Notes: generated from the sequence alone by a model not told the origin. Shown: positions 20,750 to 29,494, numbered from the stretch's first letter. The stretch is 37,282 nt of DNA from Rhodoplanes serenus (GCA_945893085.1 CAMDEB010000002.1:1-37282); one strand, 5' to 3'. Made by a program: numbers and translations.

Positions 20750-21685
20750 TCAGCCCCACGGCCCTCCGGCTGGCCTTCTGCCCCATGGACCGCGGGACGG
20801 AGTTTGCCTCGCCGGAGCGCCGTCCGACCAGCCCTGTCCCATGCGCCGTGCCAGCTCTTGCAGCGCGGCGATACGGTTTTCGGTCGCCGGATGAGTCGAA
20901 AACAGGTTGTCCATCCGCTGCCCGCTGAGCGGATTGACGATGAAGAGATGCGCGGCGGCCGGATTGCGCTCGGCCCGCTCGTTCGGAATCGCATGCGCCG
21001 CGTTCTCGAGCTTCGCCAGCGCCGAGGCCAGCCATTCCGGCCGGCCGGCGATCTGGGCTCCGGTCTCGTCGGCGGAGTATTCACGAGTACGGCTGATCGC
21101 CATCTGCACCAGCATGGCGGCGATCGGCGCCAGGATCACCATCGCCAGCGTGCCGATCAGGCCCGCGCCGCCGTTGTTGTTGTCGCGGTGGCCGCCGAAA
21201 AACATACCGAACTGCGCCAGCATGGAAATCGCGCCGGCGATGGTCGCCGTGATCGTCATGATCAGGGTGTCGCGATTCTTGATGTGCGCAAGCTCGTGCG
21301 CGATCACGCCGGCGGTCTCCTCGCGCGACAGGTGCTGCAACAGGCCGGTGGTGACGGCGACGGCGGAGTGTTCGGGGTTGCGGCCGGTGGCAAACGCGTT
21401 CGGCTGCGGATTGTCCATCAGGTAGACGCGCGGCATCGGCAGGCCGGCGCGCGATGCCAGCTCGCCGACGATGCGCACGAGATCGGGCGCCGTTCGCTCG
21501 TCCACCTCGTGGGCGTCGTGCATCGACAGCACGAGCCGGTCGGCGTTCCAGTAGCTGAACAGGTTCATGCCGGCGGCGACCAGGAACGCGATCATCGCAC
21601 CGCCCTCGCCACCGATCAGGTAGCCGACGCCCATGAACAAGGCCGTCAAGCCTGCCAGCAGGATGGCGGTCCGCAGGTAGTTCAC
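20750..21685 (-). CDS. htpX: M48-family zinc metalloprotease HtpX
   Basis: GTG start [44 protein letters not shown] (HExxH); [11 protein letters not shown]. Confidence 0.93.
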   Translation of the reverse strand: MNYLRTAILLAGLTALFMGVGYLIGGEGGAMIAFLVAAGMNLFSYWNADRLVLSMHDAHEVDERTAPDLVRIVGELASRAGLPMPRVYLMDNPQPNAFATGRNPEHSAVAVTTGLLQHLSREETAGVIAHELAHIKNRDTLIMTITATIAGAISMLAQFGMFFGGHRDNNNGGAGLIGTLAMVILAPIAAMLVQMAISRTREYSADETGAQIAGRPEWLASALAKLENAAHAIPNERAERNPAAAHLFIVNPLSGQRMDNLFSTHPATENRIAALQELARRMGQGWSDGAPARQTPSRGPWGRRPAGGPWG

Positions 21686-21820
21686 GTCTCGTCTCCACTC
21701 AAAAGGCCGCCCGCGTGGCGCGGCCATCAGGACCGAAAAATGGGATCGCGCATCCCGACGTCAAGCACCGTGCGCCTCACGGTCGCGGCATGCCTTGACG
21801 GCCGTCAACCGCGATACTTT

Positions 21821-22039
21821 ATGAAACGCATGACCGCGTCAGACGATCCGCCGGCAACGTCCGCGCCTCCGCGAAAGCGGACGCCCGCAGCCGAACGGGC
21901 CTTGCAGGAGGCAGCGCAACGCCGCGCCGAGATCGACCGCGCCGCCGCCGGCGGTGCCAAAGAGGTGCAGGGACCGGGAGGATTGGAGCCCACGCGCTAC
22001 GGCGACTGGGAACGTAAAGGCTTGGCCTCGGATTTTTAG
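21821..22039 (+). CDS. DUF1674 domain protein, SDHAF4-like
   Basis: 72 aa ending GPGGLEPTRYGDWERKGLASDF, the family signature. Confidence 0.88.
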   Translation: MKRMTASDDPPATSAPPRKRTPAAERALQEAAQRRAEIDRAAAGGAKEVQGPGGLEPTRYGDWERKGLASDF

Positions 22040-22151
22040 CGGGTTGGTTATTCTACTTTTGATTGTATTCTAAACAAAATCTCTCTTAGATTGAGCCTTG
22101 ATCTGATCCGCCGACTCAGCTATTTCTAGGATTATGTTCGCGATTGTATAC

Positions 22152-22180
22152 TTGACAAACTACGTTGGCTAGAATAGGCT
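22152..22180 (+). promoter_or_regulatory. Candidate sigma70-type promoter of the IS1595 transposase
   Basis: TTGACA (22152-22157), 17-nt spacer, TAGGCT (22175-22180); the -35 is perfect, the -10 weak. Confidence 0.45.
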
Positions 22181-22200
22181 TATTTCTAAGGAGATAAGCC
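22177..22200 (+). promoter_or_regulatory. Leader hairpin with the ribosome-binding site in its loop
   Basis: GGCTTAT-TTCTAAGGAG-ATAAGCC followed directly by ATG at 22201; perfect 7-bp arms. Confidence 0.6.
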
Positions 22201-23205
22201 ATGTTGCCTTCGTCTGTTTTGAGCGCAAAATTCTTCCACAATGAGGCGGAAGCCTTCAAACATGTGGAAAAAATCCTATGGCCAAACGGCCCGATCTGCC
22301 CACATTGCGGCAATTTCGATCAGGACCGGATCAAGCGCCTAGAAGGAAAATCTACGCGGCTCGGCCTGTTGAAATGCAATGAGTGCCGGATGCAGTTCAC
22401 GGTGAAGGTCGGCACTGTGTTCGAGTCGGCGCATGTGCCGTTGCACAAGATGCTGCAAGCGCTGCACTTGATGGCTTGCTCGAAGAAGGGTGTAAGCGCG
22501 CATCAGCTGCACCGCATTCTGCAAGTGACTTACAAAACGGCGTGGTTCCTCGCGCATCGCATCCGTGAGGCTATGCGGACTGGTGGGCTTGGTCCTATGG
22601 GCGGGTTAGGCTCCATCGTTGAGGTCGACGAAACCTATTTCGGTCCGGCCGACGAACAGCCCACCGAAACCACATCGGGCAAGCCGTTCAAGAAGCGTGG
22701 CACGCACGGTCCTTCTGGCAAGCGCGCTGTGGTTGCCCTCGTTGAGCGGGGCGGCGAGGTCCGCACGTTCCATGTTGACCGCATGGACAAAGCGACGGTG
22801 GACACAATCGTGAGGGGCAACGTTGCAAGCGAGAGCCGGCTGCACACCGATGAAAGCAGGCTCTACGGCGATGCCGCCGAGCACTTTGCGGCGCATGAAA
22901 CGGTGAAGCACAGCGCCGACGAATACGTGCGCTACAACCACACATTCCCCAACGGGAAGCTGCACACTGAGAAGGTCCACACCAACTCAGCCGAAGGCTA
23001 TTTCTCGATCTTCAAACGCGGCATGAAGGGCGTGTATCAGCATTGCAGCGAGAAGCATCTGCACCGCTATTTGGCGGAATTTGATTTCCGCTACAACGCA
23101 CGCGCTGCGCTTGGCGTGAGCGATGAAATGAGGGCCGGTAAGGCGCTGAAAGGGATCGCCGGTAAGCGCCTTACCTATCGAAATCCTGACCGCGCCACGG
23201 CCTAA
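22201..23205 (+). mobile_element. IS1595-family transposase (intact ORF, 334 aa)
   Basis: N-terminal zinc ribbon CPHCG...CNECRMQFTV; GTVFESAHVPLHKMLQALHLM; DDE-type core VEVDETYFG, LHTDESRLY, VHTNSAEGYFSIFKRGMKGVYQH. Confidence 0.9.
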
Positions 23206-23220
23206 AAAAGTCAGACCACA

Positions 23221-23431
23221 AGCGGCAAAGCTGCCGCTACAGTTGGCGTTCGATTTTGGCTGAGCCATTATTGCGACCCAGTCAAATCGGCTAGAACTGA
23301 TGTTGATTCGGGTGGGTAGCTACCACCTGATGCGACCCGGGAGAGCCTAGGTACTGGCTGTTAACCAGCGTCCGAAGCTCCCCCGGCCCTGTATCTTCTA
23401 GAAGCCGGTCTGCCCCAAGCAGGCCGGCTTC
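23221..23431. other. Cluster of four hairpins in the noncoding region downstream of the transposase
   Basis: 23221-23238 AGCGGCA-aagc-TGCCGCT; 23309-23339 CGGGT...ACCCG around GGTAGCTACC; 23337-23386 CCGGGAGAGC...GCTCCCCCGG (one mismatch) enclosing CTGG-CTGTTAA-CCAG; 23401-23431 13-bp stem with one T-G pair. Confidence 0.6.
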
Positions 23432-23509
23432 GCATTTAAGCGCATGTTCAACGTCTGAGTCACGCGCCGAATCGCCAAGGCATCGTACATAGCGTACAGT
23501 CGGGCCACA

Positions 23510-23543
23510 AGGATTTTTGCGGAAAAAACTCCGCAAAAATCCT
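23510..23543. repeat. Perfect 14-bp inverted repeat, possible operator
   Basis: AGGATTTTTGCGGA-AAAAAC-TCCGCAAAAATCCT, ending 5 nt before the ATG at 23549. Confidence 0.85.
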
Positions 23544-23548
23544 CGGAT

Positions 23549-23788
23549 ATGCACATGGCCGATGATAAGTCCGAGCCTTTAGACTTTCGAGTTTCGGCAG
23601 TTTTGTATAAGTATCTCGGATACTTAGCGAAGCACACGACTCTCGGCCAAAAGGAAACGGATGTAGCGCGGTTCTTGCTGACCGAGCGCCTAAACGACAT
23701 GGTTCGAACGAAGGAACACGACAAACTGAAGCCGCCACAGGACAGCCCCGATGAAACGACCGAAAGCGGGACCCCGTCAGGTCACTGA
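23549..23788 (+). CDS. Small hypothetical protein, possibly ribbon-helix-helix-like
   Basis: 79 aa; LDFRVSAVLYKYLGYLAKHTTLGQKETDVARFLLTERLNDMV looks like beta strand plus two helices; ATG at 23549 or 23555. Confidence 0.6.
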   Translation: MHMADDKSEPLDFRVSAVLYKYLGYLAKHTTLGQKETDVARFLLTERLNDMVRTKEHDKLKPPQDSPDETTESGTPSGH

Positions 23789-23936
23789 ATTTAGGAAAGC
23801 CGCGCGCGCTCTCGGTGCCGACGAGACGCCGGAGCGTTTTGACGCGGCGCTGCGGGTGGTCGGGCAGGCTAAGGTGAAGGGCAAGACGCCGCTGCTTCGT
23901 CCTGTCCGGCGGGTACAGCCGAAGGTCCGTGACTGA
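23751..23936 (+). CDS. Small basic hypothetical protein
   Basis: 61 aa, MKRPKAGPRQVTEFRKAARALGADETPERFDAALRVVGQ...; overlaps the preceding ORF by 38 nt. Confidence 0.5.
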   Translation: MKRPKAGPRQVTEFRKAARALGADETPERFDAALRVVGQAKVKGKTPLLRPVRRVQPKVRD

Positions 23937-23937
23937 G

Positions 23938-24369
23938 CTAGAATTGGAGCCGGTATCGTCCGCCGCGCTGATCGCTGCACGCCCCCATGCCATGTGGGGA
24001 TAGTCCAGCCTCGATCTTCATCTCGCAATTGAGTGAGGTGCCTCGATCACCGGTCAAAAAGGCCGTGGCATTGCCGATATTCGATCCCGTCGAGCTTGAT
24101 CCGAATGCCGTGGCACTACGGGTGCCCGAATGGACGAAGGCGGTCCCGCTGCTGGAAACGGTTTCTAAAATCCCGACATATCGCCCCGAAAACCGCTCGC
24201 CAGAACTGGGATCGAAGGCTCTCACCTCCCCGGTGCGCCGCGCCCGCTCTATTTGAAATTCAAGGACTTTTCCGTTCTCTGCAATAATGTTTCCGGGGAT
24301 CATTCCCCCAGCGCATCCCAGCAGCGCGAGCATCGACGAAATCAGACAGACGCTACGGAAATTATACAC
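23938..24369 (-). CDS. Hypothetical lipoprotein
   Basis: 143 aa; lipobox-like LALLGC after a hydrophobic N-terminus; GERFSGRYVGI, LNCEMKIEAG, GRYRLQF. Confidence 0.75.
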   Translation of the reverse strand: MYNFRSVCLISSMLALLGCAGGMIPGNIIAENGKVLEFQIERARRTGEVRAFDPSSGERFSGRYVGILETVSSSGTAFVHSGTRSATAFGSSSTGSNIGNATAFLTGDRGTSLNCEMKIEAGLSPHGMGACSDQRGGRYRLQF

Positions 24370-24510
24370 CTGACCCTCCTCACCCGGCCCTTAGTTATCG
24401 GACAACCGGAGCGAGCGAACAAGCTAAGGGTGGCTAATTCGGAGAATGAAATTGCCCTGCCGGGGGATCACGGCGTCATATCGTGGTTTGGCAAGTACAT
24501 AAACGCCATT

Positions 24511-25059
24511 ATGTTCCCCAATGTAAGACTTCGGTCCGCCTCTGGCCGTGGCCTGAGCATCGCCGCGGCAGCAGTGACGTTTGCCCTGGGCCTCGGCATC
24601 GGAGCCACCATCCTCCCGGTGACCGCGAGCCGAAGCGTCGTCGCGCCGGTGGTCGCGGTCCCTGCGCCGGCGGCACCCGCCAGCGAGCCGATCGCCTTGC
24701 GGGCGGCGCATCCAGCCGAGGTGTTGCGGGTGCTCGACGGCGATACGTTCGAAGCGCGCGTGCACCTGTGGCCGGGCCTCGACATCACGACCAAGGTTCG
24801 GCTGCGCGGCATCGATGCGCCGGAGCTCAAGGGCCGCTGCACCGAGGAACGCTCGAAGGCCGAGACCGCGCGCGATGCGCTGAAGACGATCCTCGATCAG
24901 GGCGATGTCGCGATCGCGCGCGTCGCGCTCGACAAATACGGCGGCCGCGTGATTGCCGATGCTTCGACCCACGCGACGCCGGATGTCTCCGCGGCGTTGC
25001 TCAACATCGGAATGGTGCGCCGCTATGCCGGTGCGCGCCGCGAGACCTGGTGTCCCTAG
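24511..25059 (+). CDS. Thermonuclease (SNase-like) family protein with N-terminal signal or anchor
   Basis: VLRVLDGDTFEARVHLWPGLDITTKVRLRGIDAPELKGRCTEE...; about 183 codons from MFPNVRLRSASG. Confidence 0.82.
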   Translation: MFPNVRLRSASGRGLSIAAAAVTFALGLGIGATILPVTASRSVVAPVVAVPAPAAPASEPIALRAAHPAEVLRVLDGDTFEARVHLWPGLDITTKVRLRGIDAPELKGRCTEERSKAETARDALKTILDQGDVAIARVALDKYGGRVIADASTHATPDVSAALLNIGMVRRYAGARRETWCP

Positions 25060-25078
25060 CCTCGCGCTATCGCGGACA

Positions 25079-25606
25079 TCAGTTCGTCACGAACACCAGC
25101 GTGCCGATGCCGACGCGATCATAGAGATCCATGATGTCCTGGTTGTACATCCGGATGCAGCCATAGGACACGAAGCCGCCGATCGAGTTCGGATTGTTGG
25201 TGCCATGAATGGCGTAGTCGCCGCCTGAGAGCGTCAGCGCCGCGACGCCCATCGGATTGGCCGGCGAACCGCCGGGAATGACGTCGGGCAGATTGGGCCG
25301 GTCGCGCTTGATGTCGGGCGGCGGCGACCAGTCGGGACGGATGTGCTTGCCGTCGATGAACGCCCGGCCGGCCCATTGCCGACCGGCGCGGCCGACGCCG
25401 ACCGGGTAGCGGATCGAACGGCCCTGGCCGAGCACTAGATAGAGCCGGCGTTCGCTGGTGCGCACGATGATGGTGCCGGACGGAATGCCGTCGCCGAATG
25501 CAACCACCTCGCGGGCGGAAGCGGACGGTGCGATCACCAGGGTGCAGAGGAAAAAAGCGGAAAAAACCGCAAGCGACGCGGCCAGCCACCGATACACGGA
25601 ACTCAT
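25079..25606 (-). CDS. L,D-transpeptidase (YkuD domain)
   Basis: HGTNNPNSIGGFVSYGCIRMYNQDIMDLYDRV active-site motif; signal peptide from MSSVYRWLAASLAV. Confidence 0.92.
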   Translation of the reverse strand: MSSVYRWLAASLAVFSAFFLCTLVIAPSASAREVVAFGDGIPSGTIIVRTSERRLYLVLGQGRSIRYPVGVGRAGRQWAGRAFIDGKHIRPDWSPPPDIKRDRPNLPDVIPGGSPANPMGVAALTLSGGDYAIHGTNNPNSIGGFVSYGCIRMYNQDIMDLYDRVGIGTLVFVTN

Positions 25607-25732
25607 AACGCAACGTCCTGACGCTAACGTTGCCGCATCTTCACGAAGTATTAACCTTACCCCGGCGGTCGCGCAATGATCACCAGCGCGCCGAAACCGG
25701 GTGGCTTGCGCAATTCGTTGATTTTGCTCAAT

Positions 25733-25760
25733 AAAAAGGACGCGGCCAGAGGCCGCGTCC
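25733..25760 (-). terminator. Rho-independent terminator downstream of acs
   Basis: GGACGCGGCC-tct-GGCCGCGTCC (minus strand) followed by TTTTTATT; perfect 10-bp arms. Confidence 0.85.
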
Positions 25761-25786
25761 AAGCGCAGAAACCGGTTTCGACGGCG

Positions 25787-27751
25787 CTAGGACGCGCTGG
25801 CCTTGGCCTTGTCCCGGCGGTTCTGGCGATTGTTGACCAGGTCATCCACCACCGTCGGATCGGCCAGCGTCGAGGTGTCGCCCAGCGCGCCGTAGTCGTC
25901 CTCGGCAATCTTGCGCAGGATCCGGCGCATGATCTTGCCGGAGCGGGTCTTCGGCAGGCCGGGCGCGAACTGGATCAGGTCAGGCGAGGCGATCGGGCCG
26001 ATCTCCTTGCGCACCCACGCCACCAGCTCCTTGCGCAGCTCTTCGCTCGGCTGCTCGCCGGTCATCAGCGTGACGTAAGCGTAGATGCCCTGGCCCTTGA
26101 TGTCGTGCGGATAGCCGACGACCGCGGCCTCCGAACATTTCGGATGCGCGACCAGCGCACTCTCCACCTCGGCGGTGCCCATGCGATGTCCGGCGACGTT
26201 GATCACGTCGTCGACGCGGCCGGTGATCCAGTAGTAGCCGTCCTCGTCGCGCCGGCAGCCGTCACCGGTGAAATATTTTCCGGGATAGGTTTTGAAATAG
26301 GTGTCGATGAAGCGCTGATGGTCGCCATAGACGGTTCGCATCTGGCCGGGCCAGGAATCCGCAATGCAGAGATTTCCGCTGCAGGCGCCTTCGAGCACCT
26401 TGCCGTCGGCATCGACGATCTGCGGCACGATACCGAAGAACGGCCGCGTCGCCGAGCCGGGCTTCAGACGCGTCGCGCCGGGCAACGGCGTGATGAGAAT
26501 GCCGCCGGTTTCGGTCTGCCACCAGGTGTCGACGATCGGGCAGCGCCCGTCGCCGACCACGTGATAGTACCACTCCCACGCTTCCGGATTGATCGGCTCG
26601 CCGACACTGCCAAGCAACTTGAGAGACTTCCGCGAAGTTTTCTTCACCGGATCGTCGCCGGCCTGCATCAGTGCGCGGATCGCGGTCGGCGCGGTGTAGA
26701 AGGTGTTGACCTTGTGCTTGTCGATCACCTCCCAGAACCGCGACATGGTCGGATAGTTCGGCACGCCTTCGAACATCAGCGTGGTGGCGCCGTTCGCAAG
26801 CGGCCCGTAGACGATGTAGCTATGGCCGGTGACCCAGCCGACGTCGGCGGTGCACCAGTAGATGTCGCCGTCTTTGTAGTCGAACACGTATTGGTGCGTG
26901 ATCGAGGTGTACAGCAGATAGCCGCCAGTGGTGTGCAGCACGCCCTTGGGTTTTCCGGTCGAGCCTGAGGTGTACAGGATGAACAGCGGATCCTCGGCGC
27001 TCATCTCGGTGCACGGGCATTCGCTCGTCACCACCTTGGCGGCCTCGTGGTACCAGACGTCGCGCACCGGATCCATGTCGACCGCAGCACCGGTGCGACG
27101 GATGACGATGACATGGTCGACGCCGCCGACCTTCTGAATCGCCGCGTCGGTGTTGGCCTTCAGGGGAATCTTGCGGCCGCCGCGCACGCCCTCGTCGGCG
27201 GTGATCACCACGTTCGACTTGCAGTCCTCGATCCGGCCGGCAAGCGAGTCCGGCGAGAAGCCACCGAACACCACCGAGTGCACCGCGCCGAGTCGCGCGC
27301 AGGCCAGCATAGCGTAAGCGGCTTCGGGGATCATCGGCATGTAGATGGTGACGCGGTCGCCCTTTTCGACGTTGCGGTTGCGCAAGATGTTGGCGAACCG
27401 GCAGACCTCGTCGTGCAGCTCCTGATAGGTGATCTTCTTGTCGTCCTTGGGATCGTCGCCCTCCCAGATGATCGCCACCTGGTTGGCGCGCTTCGGCAAA
27501 TGCCGGTCGATGCAGTTGTAGGCGGCGTTCAGAGTACCGTCCTCGAACCATTTGATCGACACGTTGTCCGGCGCATAGGAGGTGTTCTTGACCTTCTTGA
27601 ACGGCTTCATCCAGTCGATGCGCTTGGCCTGTTCGCGCCAGAACGCGTTCGGGTCGGCGAGCGAACGCTCGTACAGCTCGTGGTACTTGGGCTCGTTGAT
27701 GGTGGCGCGCTGTTTCCAGTCGGGCGGTACGTCGTAAATCTTGTCGGACAT
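25787..27751 (-). CDS. acs: Acetyl-CoA synthetase
   Basis: 654 aa; [79 protein letters not shown]. Confidence 0.97.
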   Translation of the reverse strand: MSDKIYDVPPDWKQRATINEPKYHELYERSLADPNAFWREQAKRIDWMKPFKKVKNTSYAPDNVSIKWFEDGTLNAAYNCIDRHLPKRANQVAIIWEGDDPKDDKKITYQELHDEVCRFANILRNRNVEKGDRVTIYMPMIPEAAYAMLACARLGAVHSVVFGGFSPDSLAGRIEDCKSNVVITADEGVRGGRKIPLKANTDAAIQKVGGVDHVIVIRRTGAAVDMDPVRDVWYHEAAKVVTSECPCTEMSAEDPLFILYTSGSTGKPKGVLHTTGGYLLYTSITHQYVFDYKDGDIYWCTADVGWVTGHSYIVYGPLANGATTLMFEGVPNYPTMSRFWEVIDKHKVNTFYTAPTAIRALMQAGDDPVKKTSRKSLKLLGSVGEPINPEAWEWYYHVVGDGRCPIVDTWWQTETGGILITPLPGATRLKPGSATRPFFGIVPQIVDADGKVLEGACSGNLCIADSWPGQMRTVYGDHQRFIDTYFKTYPGKYFTGDGCRRDEDGYYWITGRVDDVINVAGHRMGTAEVESALVAHPKCSEAAVVGYPHDIKGQGIYAYVTLMTGEQPSEELRKELVAWVRKEIGPIASPDLIQFAPGLPKTRSGKIMRRILRKIAEDDYGALGDTSTLADPTVVDDLVNNRQNRRDKAKASAS

Positions 27752-27813
27752 CGTTTCCCCTCCAGGCGGAGCGATTGGAGCGCAGCCGCGCGATCGCTGC
27801 TTTCTTGGCCGGC

Positions 27814-27843
27814 ATTATGCGACGGGGCCCGGACAAGCGACAA
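27814..27843 (-). promoter_or_regulatory. Possible acs promoter (TTGTCG-18-CATAAT)
   Basis: Hexamers on the minus strand about 65 nt upstream of the acs start. Confidence 0.3.
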
Positions 27844-27970
27844 GCCGGATGCCCTTGCACTTTGGTCGATCGGACGAGCCGACGCGGCAAGTCCTCCCTA
27901 TGGCTTTTCGCACTGCGATCATAGAGACTTCTGCTGCCTCGATAGAACGAAAAAATGTGGAGGGCGCTTG

Positions 27971-28945
27971 ATGAAGGGCCTGATGCGTGCCGTTCTCGCC
28001 GCCGTGTTCGGCGTTGCCGTTGGGGCCACTGCCGCGATGGCGCAATCCTATCCGAACCGGCCGATCCGCATGTTCGTCGGCTTTCCGCCCGGCGGGGGCG
28101 CTGACATCGTCGCGCGCGTCGTCGGCAACGCACTGTCGATACGTCTTGGCCAGCCCATCGTCATCGAGAACAAGGGTGGTACAGGCGGCAATTTCGCCGC
28201 TGCTGAAGTCGCTAGGTCGGCGCCGGACGGCTACACGCTGATGCACGGGCCGGACAACCTGTTCCTCGCCAATCCGCACATCTACGGCAGCAAGATGCCG
28301 CTCGATCCGCTCACCGATCTGGTGCCGGTGTCGAGCCTGGCCGCGAACCAACTGATCCTCGCGGTGCATCCGTCGGTGAAGGCCAACACCATGCAGCAGT
28401 TCGTCGATCTGGTGCGCAAGAGCAACCCGCCGCTGTTCTACGCCTCGATCGGCAACGGCAGCATGCATCACATGGCGATGGAGATACTCAAGCAGCATCT
28501 CAAGTTCGACCTGACTCACGTGCCGTATCGCGGCGGCGGGCCGGCCGGTGCCGCGCTGCTCGCCGGCGACATCCAGGCGATGTTCGGCGGGGGCTCGCTG
28601 GTGCCGACGATCACTTCCGGCAAGGTGCGCGCGCTCGCCACCACCGGTGCGAAGCGCTCGCCGGTGCTGCCGGACCTGCCGACCATCGGCGAAATCTATC
28701 CGGGCTACGAGGTGCTGATCTGGCACGGCACCTTCGCACCGAAAGGAACGCCGCAGCCGATCCTGGACCGGCTGCGCAAGGAGATCACGGCCGTTCTTCA
28801 GCAACCCGACGTGAGCGAGCGCCTGATCAACTCCGGCTCGGGCGAGCCCTATTTCACCACGCCCGAGGAGTTCGCCGCGCGTATCCGCAGCGACAACGAG
28901 AAGTTCGGCACAGTGATCCGGGCGCTCGGCATCAAGATAGAGTGA
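27971..28945 (+). CDS. Orphan Bug-family substrate-binding protein (third paralogue)
   Basis: Signal peptide MKGLMRAVLAAVFGVAVGATAAMAQ; SYPNRPIRMFVGFPPGGGADIVARVVGNALSIRLGQPIVIENKGGTGGNFAAAEVARSAPDGYTLM. Confidence 0.9.
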   Translation: MKGLMRAVLAAVFGVAVGATAAMAQSYPNRPIRMFVGFPPGGGADIVARVVGNALSIRLGQPIVIENKGGTGGNFAAAEVARSAPDGYTLMHGPDNLFLANPHIYGSKMPLDPLTDLVPVSSLAANQLILAVHPSVKANTMQQFVDLVRKSNPPLFYASIGNGSMHHMAMEILKQHLKFDLTHVPYRGGGPAGAALLAGDIQAMFGGGSLVPTITSGKVRALATTGAKRSPVLPDLPTIGEIYPGYEVLIWHGTFAPKGTPQPILDRLRKEITAVLQQPDVSERLINSGSGEPYFTTPEEFAARIRSDNEKFGTVIRALGIKIE

Positions 28946-28982
28946 CGCCGGCATCGTCTTTAGCTTCGTCGAAATTCGTCAG

Positions 28983-29411
28983 CTAGGGTCCCATCCAGCC
29001 GACGATCGCGCCGATGATCAGCAGCCCGCCGAGCCAATGGACGCTGTCGATCACCGTCAGCATCGGCTTGCGGCCGCTAAAGGCGTTGTTGACCGTCATG
29101 CTCGTCAGCACGAAGCCGAACCACACGGTTGCACCGGAGATCAGTCCGGCGCGCAGGCTGAACGTCTTAAGATGAACCAGGATGCCGTAGAGCGCCCAGG
29201 CCATGATCAGCGATGCCACGAATGCCAGAATAAACGGTGCGACCATGCTGAGCTTGGACTTCCCAGCCTGCTCCGCCTGGCACTGCTCCAGGGTCTTGCC
29301 CTGCGCCGCGAGCCAGGGCTTGCTCAGCGCGGTGTAGTAGAGGCCGCCGAAAATCCAGGCCGCGACGGCGGCGAGCAGGATCGACAGAAAGTGGACGCTC
29401 GCGAAGCCCAT
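28983..29411 (-). CDS. DUF1761 domain-containing membrane protein
   Basis: 143 codons; FLSILLAAVAAWIFGGLYYTALSKPWLAAQGKT, four hydrophobic segments. Confidence 0.8.
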   Translation of the reverse strand: MGFASVHFLSILLAAVAAWIFGGLYYTALSKPWLAAQGKTLEQCQAEQAGKSKLSMVAPFILAFVASLIMAWALYGILVHLKTFSLRAGLISGATVWFGFVLTSMTVNNAFSGRKPMLTVIDSVHWLGGLLIIGAIVGWMGP

Positions 29412-29494
29412 CCGTTCCTCCTCAGGTGTGTCGCGAAGTATACAATGGTGGCCCGGCGTCTGCATGGCCTGCGGCGCTGGAAGTGAGGACATCC

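Noticed and set aside
23305-23390. A genuine tRNA-Asn gene
   Set aside because: Only the anticodon arm fits; no acceptor stem, D-arm or TTC-type T-arm at the required distances.
23291-23554. 87-aa minus ORF across the hairpin cluster
   Set aside because: No SD seen, start lies in the 14-bp palindrome region, no recognised domain; kept only as an alternative explanation to test for the noncoding finding.
23398-23993. 108-aa and 177-aa minus ORFs antisense to the small ORF pair
   Set aside because: No domain-like features and overlap with better-supported plus-strand ORFs.
24253-24510. N-terminal extension of the nuclease ORF
   Set aside because: It overlaps the lipoprotein 5' region and reads as polar, non-domain sequence; ATG 24511 gives a signal/anchor segment followed by the SNase-like domain.
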